From Favolaschia claudopus (taxonomy: Eukaryota > Basidiomycota > Agaricomycetes > Agaricales > Mycenaceae), in NCBI GenBank assembly GCA_037176885.1, contig JAWWNJ010000032.1:1-64000 (forward strand): a stretch of DNA of 64,000 nucleotides. Reading direction: 5' to 3'. Made by a program: the position numbers and the translations under genes. The first letter of the stretch is position 1; the number at the start of each line of letters is the position of its first letter. The notes under the pieces were generated by a model. It saw nothing but the letters and a program-made list of their open reading frames with translations, was not told the DNA's origin and did no database searches. Shown in pieces: positions 34,201 to 44,930 of the stretch.

Positions 34201-35030
34201 TGCGTGTGGGGCAACTTGGGGATTGTGTGGCGAAGCTGAGACGCAGCCTCTTGGCTCGGCGTCATCTGTGGGATTGGAGGGAGCACAATGTGGGGCAGAG
34301 GGCGGGGACGAGGGCCGCTACGCTCGCGGTGCGAATGCAAAAGAGTATCGACGAGACGGCAACACGATACCGGTCTGCGCGTGCCGCACTGTTAGCGCTG
34401 GGTGGGGAGGAGGCATGCACAGAATGGCCGGTGCTAAGGGATGATGACATACGAGTGGAGGAGGAGCGGGAGTCAGATGCGGGGGCGCGCCGTAGGCTCG
34501 GGAACGTGGGGCTGAGGGCGAAGGAAACTCGCAAGTCGAGGCGAGCGGGGCAAGCGCATTCGGCCAACCATGTAATGTCGTGGATCTGGACCAGTGGCGG
34601 AGGACCTGGGGAAGACGAAGAAGACTTGAGGGAAGGTATGTTCGTTGCATATCTAGATTCTGGTAACGACTGACAATCTCCTGAAGCAGTCCGAGTGGAG
34701 TGGTCCAAAGCTCAGGCGCGGCGGGACCAATGGACTGAAGAGGTACAACATCTGCGGGAGGAAATGCGAAGGGTGCTACGGTTTTTACGGTGGACAGCGT
34801 TGGAGTGGGAGACTCGGGCAGCTGTTCAGAGGGAGGTGGATCAGGAGCTGAGAGGAGGTTTGAAGGCCTATGCGGCAAGGCAGGCAGCTACGGCGCGATC
34901 CATCTCACGTCGTTTTCGAAACGCTTGGGATACTTCTGCGTCAGACTCCGTGCGAGCGGCGCTGCGTGAAGAGGCAATTATGGGAGTGGAGGAGCAGGAT
35001 GGCTTGGACTTACTGATCGAAGAGTTTTGA
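31298..35030 (+). CDS. KDZ transposase with CxC2 cysteine cluster, copy 2
   Basis: About eleven exons: one ending 31593, then 31658-31882, 31936-32307, 32361-32554, 32617-32779, 32835-32983, 33039-33433, 33486-33671, 33732-33864, 33914-34635 and 34690-35030, all in phase. The first exon's start codon is not clear. The CxC2 cluster (HCSLCETP, FRCLACGAF, CRECLVARH) is followed by a YQLGHGGLRCPH segment and then the KDZ core: DANFRLRHR, SYDVACQWQV, TDGEGIERVW. A long basic C-terminal helical region includes SWIW and VRVEWSKAQARR. Many intron positions coincide with the 7.5 kb copy although the proteins differ strongly, so these are old, separate lineages. Possibly functional, because no stop interrupts it. 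Confidence 0.88.
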
Positions 35031-36044
35031 AATTTGTGATTTTTTAGCTATTTACCACTTTATTTCCTTTCCTGGATGCGAGACGTAGCATAGCCAAATG
35101 CAGAATTGCCTTTTTGAACCTTATGAAGCTCTTTTGATCACCGGAGTGGCTTAACCGACGTGCAAGAGCTCAGTAGGGCAAAAATAAGGGCTTTCTTTGG
35201 TAGACCAGGGGGGTGGCTAGCTCCGCTCCGAAAGCAAATTTAGTCAGTGGCTAGCACCATATGTGAAGGCTTTATGTTACTTCTATTTGTGAGCGAGCGC
35301 CAGTTCAAGCACACCAAGCTAACTGCAAGGCGTAGCACGGTGAAGGAAGGAACGGCAGGATCGACAGAAGACGCCAAGAAAGCGAATATGTTCGTCATGA
35401 TTTCGACCGGGAAGATTAAACCATTGAGTGCTTGAAGACGAAAACCAAAATGAGGAGAGTCCGAGACGAGTATAGAGTCACATTAGCGCACCCGAATGAA
35501 CTGGAGGTGGGGTCGGCACGCCTTCCAGTATCGCCTGCACCACCATTTGAATGATGGCGGGCCTGGCATTGAGTAATCCGAGATATATACGTCTAAGAAA
35601 AAAATCCAAATTGAGAGCACGTTTCACTAGGTGAATAAAGGCAGGACAAACCGATCTAAGTCATCGAGTCCGGCAAGATCACTACAAACCAGCATTAAGG
35701 GAAGGAAAAGTGCGAAAGAAAAACAATGCAACTGACGGGTGATTCAAGTCGGGAGACCCGGAGTGAGCAGACATAACAGGCGCAAGCGACAACGACGACT
35801 GTCGGTAGACACGGAGTCGCCATAGAGTAACAAACCAGACCGCATTTAAGGAAGTGGGGTTGTCCGAAAAAGGGAAAGAAAAGAGATCTAGGTATCAGAT
35901 CGGGCGGTAACACGCACACGCGAACAACTACGCGATCCAAGAAAGAAGACAAACGCTACCTAATTCAAGTAAATAAATGATCCCGAATAAGCCTTCAGAT
36001 AAGGGAAATAAATAAAAAGAGAGAAAATTATATCCAACACAACG
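35031..36044. other. Intergenic, no gene seen
   Basis: About 1 kb of moderately AT-rich sequence between the second KDZ gene and the interrupted F-box-like gene. Short frames exist on both strands without coding character. It may contain the 3' terminus of the KDZ element, but no inverted repeat partner was found by eye. Confidence 0.4.
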
Positions 36045-36745
36045 CTAGTCTGTAGCTCGATCGTAAACTGGCACAACGATATTGTCAAGTAATCGGTAAG
36101 TACGCCAGACAAGAGAACGGTAAACATCTGTAGACACAGTACCTCCGTGTAAACGAAGTTCCGTCGATGCCCTGCACTGAAGAATGTCACGTACAATAGG
36201 CAAAGAGAACTCGGAAAACCGTATTTTACGCAAGCGCGGCACCACCTTAGGGTGATATAGCGCGACCCCGTGGAACGCCATCGTAAACGCCGGACTACGG
36301 CTGCCATCCAACTCCACCAGGCGAGGGAAACACTGCAGAACTTGGGCCAGCAGATCGGAACAGGAAAGGTGGCAAACAAGAACGAGAGTTTTGACGGAAA
36401 GAAAGCGTTCCCTGGAGGCGGTGACAAAAGGAAGCAAGTCGTGCTCGTTGTTCACTTGGAGAACGAAAGAGCGAAGGTTGGGAGTAACGAGGGAATCGAA
36501 AAAGTAGTGGCAACGCAGATGAGACATCGCAAAGTGGATGTGATACACGTTGTCCAATGCCACAGAAGGAGGATTCAAGAGACGGTCTTGAGACATGTTG
36601 GCGAGGTCAATCATATGTGGATCGACATAAATCAAGGAGAGGCGCTCCAGCGAAAGAGCACTGCTAAGGAGAGCATGGATGTCGCAGACGAAAGGCTTGG
36701 GAAGGGAATGCATGAATGACAGCGACAGACTCGACAAGTGTCGAA

Positions 36746-37110
36746 CACCTCAAACTCCCATGAACCTACACAAGTATGTGTGGACAGTTGTGCCACAAGT
36801 ATCCACACTCACCTGTGGCGAATGGCAGACGTGTGGCACCAGGTGGCAACCTGCCATGGGTGCCATGGGGAGGTAGGGGAGGGAGAAAAAGCTGGAAAAT
36901 GTGCCACATTTGCCACCAAAACAGTTTCTAATGAAATTAAATTTGTTACTTTACCACCGTTGCCACGAGAAAAAAAATTAGGGTTAGGCTGCCATACATG
37001 CCACTGAGCGAAAACACCTAGGGTTAGGATGCCATACATGCCACCAGGTGAAAAGACTTAGTATTGGGTAGGGGTGGGTTGCCATGGATGCCACCAGCCC
37101 AAAAGACTTG
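36746..37110 (+). repeat. Left terminal inverted repeat
   Basis: Pairs with 39850-40211. It contains GCCACC words, a stretch with TTAGGGTTAGG (36981-36991), and a purine-rich A8 tract. Identity to the right arm is high over the first 300 bases, then declines into the subterminal repeats. The inner limit is approximate. Confidence 0.85.
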
Positions 37111-39060
37111 GGTAGGGTCGGGGTTGGCCTGCCACTGTTGCCATGAGCAGTTTTTCAAGGTATTTGCCTTGGAAATTGGTAGCCCTGCCACCAATGCCAC
37201 CTCTTATTTTAAAGGTATTTCCCTTCGAAAATGGGAGCCTGCCACCAATGCCACCACTGATTCTGAAGGTATTTGCCTTGAAAGATGTGGGCCTGCCACA
37301 AGCGCCACATAGATTTTTTGACGGCGTTTGTCACAGAATAGTAGGCATCATATTATGTAGTAGTATATTGATGTCATAGCCACTGCCCTGGCCATCCAAT
37401 GTACTGTGCTGCATATGTGATTCTCCTTTATCACAATGCTCTCTTCCTCAGGGAAAACACATAGGGCATAGGCTTGCAGGCAAAGGTTCAAAGGAGCTGT
37501 GAAAGAGAGTTAGAATACATTTCAACAATTTGACAAAGGAAAGTATTGGCAAGACATGCAAACAACATCTTGATCAAGACATGTCTTTCACATAACTTAT
37601 AGAAACCTTTAACATTCTCTATCTTCTGTTATTGGAAAGCCAGTATAGACCTTTACATATCTTCTAAATATCTCATTGTCAGATCTTCATTCACTCATGC
37701 CCCATGTGTCTGTGACTGAAATATTGATGCCTTCAGTTTACTGCTACTCCTAGCAAAACCAAAAAGGAAATTTTGTTATGCTGTCTATTTCAGCTGGGGT
37801 TGGGACTTGTACCCCTTCATAGGTCAAATGTGTCAAAGATGTTGTGATTGACATAGCTCTAGATCAATTTCATATCACAAGTGTGTCTTTTTTCTGTTTC
37901 CCTCAATTCAAGAAAATAATCATTCCAATGCACAAGGTAGTTTGCTTGCTATCTGGAAATGCTCAAAAAATCAGTTGGTGGTACTTTTATCTGAATTTGT
38001 CGGACCTTGTTCAGACAGTGATAGTGAAACAAAGTTTAAGCAATCAAATTGTGTCCTATACAATCTACACCCTATGGTCCTTGTAGACATGTTGACATTT
38101 CAAGAGGGAATTAACAGATACATATGAGCTGGTTCTCTTCCACAATATATCTCCACTCACACCCAGAATGAATGAATATCTGTTCACATATTTTCCACTC
38201 TTCTCTACATTGTTGTACCTGGATGAACAATCCAATTTCATCAAATACATGGGCAGACATAGATAAAAGACTGTAGTAGTGCAACAGCCCTTGACCTGAT
38301 CAGGATATAGATGTAGTATACTTATAGTACATTCAGGTATCTAAGCATGTTTCTATCTCTGAGATTCTTTCCACTGAGCAGTATATTGTCTGCTGATATT
38401 CATTGGTAAAATATACTTACAATTGGCTAAAGAAATGGCCACAATCAGCTTCAATTTTGCTGAAAAAGACAAACATGATTTTGAAGAAAATGATCATATT
38501 TATTTTTTGCTGAGTAATGACAGTGTTCTCAGAGGTTCAAAACAGCTCAAGAAAGATACCATATCCTATTTCTACTTCAAAGATTTTTTTCCCTACCATT
38601 TATGAACTTTTATGACAATGTTGAGTCCGAAGGTCTAGGTGCATATAGGAACTTGACTGTATGCAAGGTTCTTGAATGCACATTGTTAGAATCTTTTCAC
38701 CAAACATTACTGTGGCCATAATATTTACCATAAGCAAATTTGTCAACAAATGAAACATATCTGCCTCTTCAGAATGTGCAAATGAGTCCTGAGGATAGAG
38801 CAATAAAAGGTTTTGTTGCGAGGCGAGTTGGCGATCACCTAGATCACTTTGGTGGCAGTGGTGGCACCATGTGCATTGTGGGTCTCCAGAGGCCGACACA
38901 CACTTTTCATCATATTTAGAACAAGTCAGTATATGACTGAAACAATTAGAACACACCTCTCGGGTGTTCAATGGCTCTAAACAGTTTCTCTGAGTGGATT
39001 TTTCCCTTAGGCTGCAAATAGGTGGCCTGATCACAAAGTGAAACAATTTCTAGCAACTAA

Positions 39061-39147
39061 GGACTTGTGGTCTAATGGTATAGTTGTTAGCCTATTAATT
39101 TCATGCTTTCTGCTTGAGGTGCTGTGTTCAATTCTGCCAGGAGGCAC
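39061..39147 (+). ncRNA. tRNA-like (SINE-like) sequence inside the transposon
   Basis: TGGTCTAATGG (39068-39078) fits the internal A box of tRNA genes and is followed by ATAGTTGTTAGCC, as in a D-arm. About 48 bases further on, GTTCAATTC (39126-39134) resembles a B box (GTTCGANTC) with one change. The anticodon arm does not fold cleanly by eye, so this is more likely a tRNA-derived SINE head or a decayed tRNA than a working tRNA. It would lend an RNA polymerase III promoter to the element. Confidence 0.5.
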
Positions 39148-39849
39148 TACTTTTTCAGTTGCAGGTACTCGTGCACGGGAACCGCACTGAATTTACTCCT
39201 ATCAATCTCCCCAAATTTCCAGGGTTTTTGCCTCTCTTAAGGTTGTTTTCTTTGCAAGCCCCTGGGCTGCTCATTTTTGCCTTGCATCTAGCAGGTTCAA
39301 TTGTTTTTACTCTTATTCATATATTGTTTTGGATATAGGTGGGCAACCTCTATTCTCTAACAGAACCCTTTTACAACCACTCAGGCTTTCATCAATTTAT
39401 AAACCCAAATACCTCCAAATATACCAGTGGCAGCAGTGCAAAGGGAACATTCAAGAATACTCTTGGTCCTGATGGTGATATATATACAGTGAAGAGTTTG
39501 TGCTGTACATACCTTGAAAGTTAGAAATGGTTCCACTTTCTACCTTCAAAGGAGCACCATCAGTGCAGGCCCAAATTGATTTCAAGGCAAAGGCCTAGAA
39601 GTTTCAGTGGCACTGGTGGCAAGTCTATGTGCACTGACAGATCCACCTTTAGAATTGGTGGTGGCACTGGTGGCACATCTAACATTTGTGAGCAAAATAC
39701 CTTCAGAACCAGCAGTGGCATTGGTGGCAGAGTCAATGCTCCCAATGCAACATCATATCACTTGGTGGTATCTATGGCAGTCTGCCCCTAGGTACCCTAT
39801 ATGTTTTGAGTCAGTGGCACCCATGGCAGCCCAACCCGGCCGACACCAA

Positions 39850-40211
39850 GTGTCTTGAGCCGGTGGCATTCATGGCAGCCCAACCCTACCTAATGCTAAG
39901 TGTTTTCACTTGGTGGCATGTATGGCATCCTAACCCTAAGTGTTTTCACTCAGTGGCATGTATGGCAGCCTAACCCTAATTTTTTTTCTCGTGGCAACGG
40001 TGGTAAAGTAACAAATTTAATTCCATTAGAAACTGTTTTGGTGGCAAATGTGGCACATTTTCCAGCTTTTTCTCCCTGCCCTACCTCCTCGTGGCACCCA
40101 TGGCATGTTGCCACCTGGTGCCACACGTCTGCCATTCGCCACAAGTTGGTGTGGATACTTATGGCACAACTGTCCACACATACATGTGCAAGTTCATGGG
40201 AGTTTGAGGTG
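39850..40211 (-). repeat. Right terminal inverted repeat
   Basis: Reverse-complement partner of the left arm, ending GTTCATGGGAGTTTGAGGTG. A near-duplicate of a GGCATGTATGGCA word occurs twice at 39914-39926 and 39955-39967, as in the left arm. The inner limit is approximate. Confidence 0.85.
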
Positions 40212-40874
40212 GTGTCGAAAAGAAACGAGGGTGGTCCATGTGGGGAAAGTGTACTCGAAGGAAACATGGCGCAGCTTGGGCAGAGGGGCCTCGGAAGGCT
40301 CCGGAAGACGACCTCTATAATAGGGCGAAGACATAGCGACCTTGAAAGAAGTCAATCGACTAAAGGTCGCCTTGCGGATCTCTGCCATCACTATACGACA
40401 AAGGACGTCGTTCTCCAGATTCAGCTCCAACGTCCGACAACGACCGGCATAAGGAGCTAACACCGCGAGCAGAGCAGCGAGGTTGCTCTGATCTCTGCCA
40501 TCGAAAGGAAACTGGCAGTCGACGAACACGAAAAAGTCGACAGACTTAGCGCTTTCCAGCACCGAAAGCAACACGGAGACGGGAGTGCGGCAGTCGAGGA
40601 AGATATGATTCCACGAATGTGGGTCGCTGTCAATCACAGCAGTCCATAATCGACAAACGGATCGAAGGAGGTGGCGATCCTTGTGGAAGGTACGACCACG
40701 GCCAAGTAGGACTGTGGCACGGAGGAAGCCAGTGACAATTTCGAAGGGTAGACGATTAATGACCGCACGACGGTCGGTGGCGACCACGGGAAAAGACGAA
40801 GGGGAAGCGGGGGATTCGGTATTGAGAGGCGCAGAGGGCAAGGCGGGGTTCGCTTGATCAGGCTCGAACGCCAT

Positions 40875-41601
40875 CTATTAGCAAGAGGAAGACATAAACG
40901 AGACATATTAAGAGGAAAATATGGAATGACTGACCATAAAGTGCAGAGCAGGCGGCTGGCGCAAGTTAGAGAGGAAAGAACAGGATATTTGGACAGCGAC
41001 AAAGGAACGGAGTATATAAAGGCAATAAAAAGTAACGTAAATAGGAAAGGCCCAAATAAACATATCAGACCAGGGAAAAAAAATTGAAGGAGACAGACAA
41101 AGCGAGAAAGACTAGCTGTAAGCAGGAAGTCCCCTCAAGCCCGCTCCGCTCTCTTGTCGTTCAGTGTAACACTTACTAGACGAGGAGAGCGAGCCGAATA
41201 AAATACATCGACTCCAGAAGAAACAGACAAGGCCAAGAACCGTTGTAAGCAACAGAAGACAAGGCAATCTGATTCGCCCTCCCGACGTTCAGTGTAAACA
41301 CTTATTAATCGGGAAGGGATCCTCATCAGCACGAGGGACGGTGGAGACCGTATCGCCGAAGAAGACGAATATATTGAAGATTTCACCGGTCTATATATGC
41401 GCGGACGGCTGCCGAAGGCTGTGAAAAAGCGTCATAGATCGATTGATGAACCTCAGATCCGCCCGAACAGGAACCAATCAGCCAAGCAAGATTGGACGCG
41501 GCAGCGCCGCAGCGGACCGGGTTAACCACGGAAAACCAGGCCCCCTAAGAACGAAAAGGGAAAACAATCACCGGACAATCTGACACAGACGAGCGGCGAC
41601 C
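40875..41601. other. Intergenic with two small dyads
   Basis: About 730 bases between the divergent starts of the split F-box-like gene and the dioxygenase gene. The word CGTTCAGTGTAACACTTA (41159-41176) recurs at 41286-41304 with one extra A; each contains an AGTGT/ACACT dyad. These may be paired regulatory sites or a small insertion footprint. No gene seen. Confidence 0.45.
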
Positions 41602-42840
41602 ATGTTCCTCAGAAGCGGCAAACGCCCTAGCTCTCCCAACGGCGCGGCAACGCAGCAAAGAATAAAGATCCCCAAGCTGGACACAGAAGCACGCCCGACG
41701 ACCTTAGGTCTGGACGCTGAACGTTTGCTTAAAATGGAAAAGGGATTCGCTCGGGAGATGAACAAGCTCGTTGCAGATAGCAAAGAAAGCCAAGGTGGGA
41801 ACCCCAGTACACAGAGAAACTTGAACCTGCGCGTTGACATGCAAAGCACAGTCACATTCGCCCACTTCAGTTTCGAAGACGCGGTGGAAGGAAACGAGCA
41901 AACACCCTTTGTCGCCGACACGAATGAAGTGAACTGGATGGACGACCGTCCTCGGATGGCACTGAGTAACGACGGATATGCAGTGGTTGTTCATCTTCCA
42001 GGAGCGTTGAAAGAAAAGTCTTCCATGAGTCAACGAAACGACCTACAGGAGCCTACTTAACACTTGATTATAGTCCATCCTGTTGAACGAGTTAACGGAG
42101 TTTGTCAAAACCGGCTTCAACAACAAACTACCTTTGAGCGCAGGCGCGGACGGGAAAACCAGGGACCAGAAGAAATCGTACAAGGTACGCGCAGGAGAAA
42201 TTGCTGGACTATGCAAATTGGTGCGAGCCTGGCATGCGATCGGCCAACCGGTGAGTGGAGACGCTGCAGCGAAAGCAGTCAGCTAATGTCGACAAAGCAT
42301 AAGGATCCTACCGCCTCCCGGGACATGCTCAAGACAGGTGCAGGCTTTGCCGCCAGCATACAACTCGTCCGCCAACTCCATCTCGTTTCCCATCGCATCA
42401 ACTGCCTCATCGAAGCAGTGGATCCCACCCACTACGCACAGCTGAAGGAACTCCACGCGAAGGCGAGCGCGACTTTTCCTTTCTACGAAACGCTAGCGTA
42501 TAAAGACCCGTTGTTGATGGAAGGCCGAGAGGTGATGTATAACCGCCAGACACCTCTTCATCCAGACAAATCAGACCCCAAGCGCGGGTGGGCTGTCTTA
42601 CTAGTCGTCGGACCGTTCAAAGGAGGGGCGCTGTGGATCCCAGCTTTACGCCTTCGGATGAAGTATACCAACGGGACGATCATCATGATAAGAGGACGAG
42701 TACTTCCGCATGAGGTGGAGGCTTTCTGTGACGGGCAGAGAATCGCAATCGCGCACTTTACGCATACAGACTTCTGGCGAAAGATGGGGATGGATCCAGT
42801 GGCGACGCCGATGAAAGTAGTAGACGCACCGAGTTTGTAA
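41602..42840 (+). CDS. TET/JBP-like 2-oxoglutarate/Fe(II) dioxygenase
   Basis: Three coding parts: 41602 to about 42020, 42074-42250 and 42304-42840. The first reads a conserved-looking module (VTFAHFSFEDAVEG, TPFVADTNEVNWMDDRPR). The last holds the double-stranded beta-helix core of fungal TET/JBP proteins: NRQTPLHPDKSDPKRGWAV with the iron-binding H-x-D (His codon 42559, Asp codon 42565), VLPHEVEAF with the distal His (42709), and the GQRIAIAHFTH arginine (42739) expected to bind 2-oxoglutarate. The family oxidises 5-methylcytosine in DNA and is expanded in mushrooms alongside KDZ transposons. The second junction is perfect (GTGAGT/AAG). The first lacks a good in-phase donor, so either I mis-assigned it or the gene is damaged there. 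Confidence 0.78.
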
Positions 42841-43032
42841 ATGCAGGAAATGGACGTAATTTGCGAAAATAGCAGAAGCGACACATTATGATGACAAGTC
42901 TTGCTGAGTTTGGAAAGGAGAAGACCATTATCGAAAATAGAAGCGAAGCGCAGCGAATGAATTGGGCGCCAACAAAATAAAAGAAAGACTAGAAGCCGCG
43001 ACAAACAAACAACTCTTTCGTCTTCTTTTACA

Positions 43033-44238
43033 ATGAACGAGTCGCTGGCCCCCGAAATCTTCCAAGCCATCCTCCTCCAAGTCGTCGACCCCCGAGATCC
43101 AAAGCAAGCCTGGGTCGAGATCGTGGACCAAAGGCGGACCCTCTGCTACGTTTCCAAATACTGGGAAAAGATGGTAGCGGGATTCTCTGAACTCTGGACA
43201 CCGATCACTATCCAAAGATTTACCACCCCCAGCCTCCTCAGCCGCTGCTTGAAATGCTGCGGGGAGGACCGCGTTATAGACATAACGATGGATCTCGGCG
43301 CTTGGAAGGTAACAGCGAAAGACAAGGTGTTGACGAACGTAAAAAGCGTACCGATGGATCAATTCTTGGAGATGATAGATGGGGTGTTGATGCCTTTTGC
43401 AAATCGGATTGCAAGCATGTCGGTGGAGAACGAGAAAGAAAGAGAGGTTAGTATGGTAGCGAACATGATGGCGGAGCACAGCTGGCCGCGCCTACAAAAA
43501 CTGGCGCTGAAACCGTCGTGGTACGACGGATCCCCCCGCAGGGCGTTCGCTTTGCCCCAAGTCCACCAGATAAACGACTTTCAGCTCGACATCATTTCAC
43601 CCCGACAAGTCCCCATCTCCATCTTCCCCACCCTTCACATCCTCGCCCTGCGCGAAAGCCTCAACGGACACTGGAACGCGTTCGAGGTCGTCATACGCCA
43701 ATTGACTGATATTCGCCAGCTGAAGCTCGATAAAGTCACGGTCACTCGTCCACACCCCAACAGCGCCGTGAGGATGGCAGACACGCTGCACACCTTGCAC
43801 TTCTACTACGAGAACACAGGGCAAGCAGAGATCCTCGGAGCCCTCGACATCGGTCGACTGGACAGGTTGTCGATCCGCGCATACGACAGCGGCGATCTGC
43901 GGGACGCCATTACAAGCAATCCATCGGTTTTCGCTCACAGCCGCGAAATCAGCATCTGCCAGCGGAACGACGATACACAGGAAGGGACTTTTGCAGCCCT
44001 GGTGGCAATGCGCGACGTCGTCTGCCTCGACATGGGACTGTGTGGATCATTGGGCGTGGAGGCGTTGAAAGAGTTTGTGAGGCAGGGCCGCGAGCTGAGT
44101 TCGTTGGAGAACGTGGATTGCGGCGGCGTGTTCAATGCGGAGGATATGGAGTACATCGCCGGAGGAAGATTCGCCGAGAACTTCAAGGTCATGCAGCACG
44201 GACAAGTAGTAGGCAAAGAGCAGGGGAAGAAAAACTGA
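43033..44238 (+). CDS. F-box-like protein, single exon
   Basis: An uninterrupted frame of 401 codons. The N-terminus (LAPEIFQAILLQVVD, then RRTLCYVSKYWEKMVAGFSELW, about residues 5-55) has the F-box-like helix pattern with the terminal Trp common in basidiomycete F-box-like families. The remainder alternates short strands and helices with leucine-rich spacing (LHILALRESL, IRQLKLDKV, LDRLSIRAYD), as in leucine-rich-repeat-like substrate-binding parts. It lies 192 bases after the dioxygenase gene on the same strand. Absence of introns is unusual beside its neighbours and may reflect retroposition. Confidence 0.72.
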   Translation: MNESLAPEIFQAILLQVVDPRDPKQAWVEIVDQRRTLCYVSKYWEKMVAGFSELWTPITIQRFTTPSLLSRCLKCCGEDRVIDITMDLGAWKVTAKDKVLTNVKSVPMDQFLEMIDGVLMPFANRIASMSVENEKEREVSMVANMMAEHSWPRLQKLALKPSWYDGSPRRAFALPQVHQINDFQLDIISPRQVPISIFPTLHILALRESLNGHWNAFEVVIRQLTDIRQLKLDKVTVTRPHPNSAVRMADTLHTLHFYYENTGQAEILGALDIGRLDRLSIRAYDSGDLRDAITSNPSVFAHSREISICQRNDDTQEGTFAALVAMRDVVCLDMGLCGSLGVEALKEFVRQGRELSSLENVDCGGVFNAEDMEYIAGGRFAENFKVMQHGQVVGKEQGKKN

Positions 44239-44433
44239 TTCCGTAGAGACAAGTCGAAAAGCAGCGAGTAGTAGAAAGATGTGTAGCACACAGACTGTTA
44301 GACGCCATTAGTATCGAGAGCGTCAAATGCAAAGGAAGCGCGAATAGATCGGATTCTCTTCTGACGAAATACGAGAAGGAAAACAAGATCATGCAAGCGA
44401 GGCGGAACAGCTGTGGCAATCCCGGCAATGGGA

Positions 44434-44603
44434 GCGAAGAAGTCGCCGTCCCGTAAAGCAAGACCGGCACCTAAAATCGGATCAGGGCATAGCGATGATG
44501 GAAGCGACCCGCCCCTTGGGCGTGTGCTGCGCCGCATCCATCATCGCTATGCCCTGATCCGCTTTAGGTGCCGGTCTGCCTTACAAGACGGGGACTTCTT
44601 CGC
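44434..44603. repeat. Foldback (hairpin) element, 67-69-base arms
   Basis: Left arm 44434-44502 and right arm 44537-44603 are reverse complements with only a few mismatches; the loop is 34 bases. Arms contain GGATCAGGGCATAGCGATGA and its complement. Such a long, near-perfect inverted repeat would fold as a stable hairpin and is typical of small foldback or MITE-like elements. Flanking duplications were not evident. Confidence 0.9.
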
Positions 44604-44930
44604 GCGGATAAGGACAGACAGTAAATAGATTAAGATGAAATGACGCGAAGGCAGGCACAAAACACCTCAGAAAGCGAAGAACGCGAACAGAGGGAAGACC
44701 CAAAGCAAGGAAAGCCCAAATGAGGAAAATAGTATTCTCAATGAAGCAAATGGGATTTAAAATACAATTACCAAACAGAGACACGAATTTACCTAATTAG
44801 ACAAGAGTATAGCCATATAAAGGTCAATCAGATGGGTGAAACGAAAGAGGAAATGATCTGCAAAATAAGCACCATATAGGGTAGAAAGCGATACTGATGG
44901 ATGATGTGAAAAAGGTCGGTGGACAAAAGA

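Larger units (their letters stand above)
36746..40211. mobile_element. Non-autonomous TIR DNA transposon, 3,466 bases
   Basis: The ends are perfect inverted copies: CACCTCAAACTCCCATGAAC at the left and its reverse complement at the right. They are flanked by GTGTCGAA at 36738-36745 and at 40212-40219. The inverted similarity continues, with scattered mismatches, for roughly 360-450 bases. Inside the termini, words of the form TGCCACCAATGCCACC recur many times in opposite orientation at the two ends, typical of transposase-binding subterminal repeats. The interior is AT-rich with no long reading frame. An 8-base duplication with long termini and subterminal repeats fits a KDZ/Zisupton-like or Mutator-like non-autonomous element; hAT is less likely because of terminus length. 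An intact target frame suggests a recent insertion. Confidence 0.92.
36045..40874 (-). pseudogene. F-box-like gene split by a transposon insertion
   Basis: Two coding parts on the minus strand: 40874-40212 (from MAFEPDQANP) and 36737-36045. Omitting the 3,466-base insertion and one copy of its 8-base duplication joins them into one open frame of 451 codons, with no other change needed. The N-terminal part has an F-box-like segment (INRLPFEIVTGFL, then LLRSVCRLWTAVIDSD, about residues 38-88). The C-terminal part is leucine-rich (LRSFVLQVNN, KTLVLVCHLS). The insertion falls in codons reading SFRH. As it stands the gene would make a truncated protein with a few element-encoded residues, unless the insertion is removed from the DNA or RNA. 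No splice sites make that obvious. Confidence 0.85.

Noticed and set aside
36981..37022. Telomere-like TTAGGGTTAGG words
   Set aside because: Only a few copies, inside the transposon arms and mirrored in the other arm. They belong to the element, not to a telomere.
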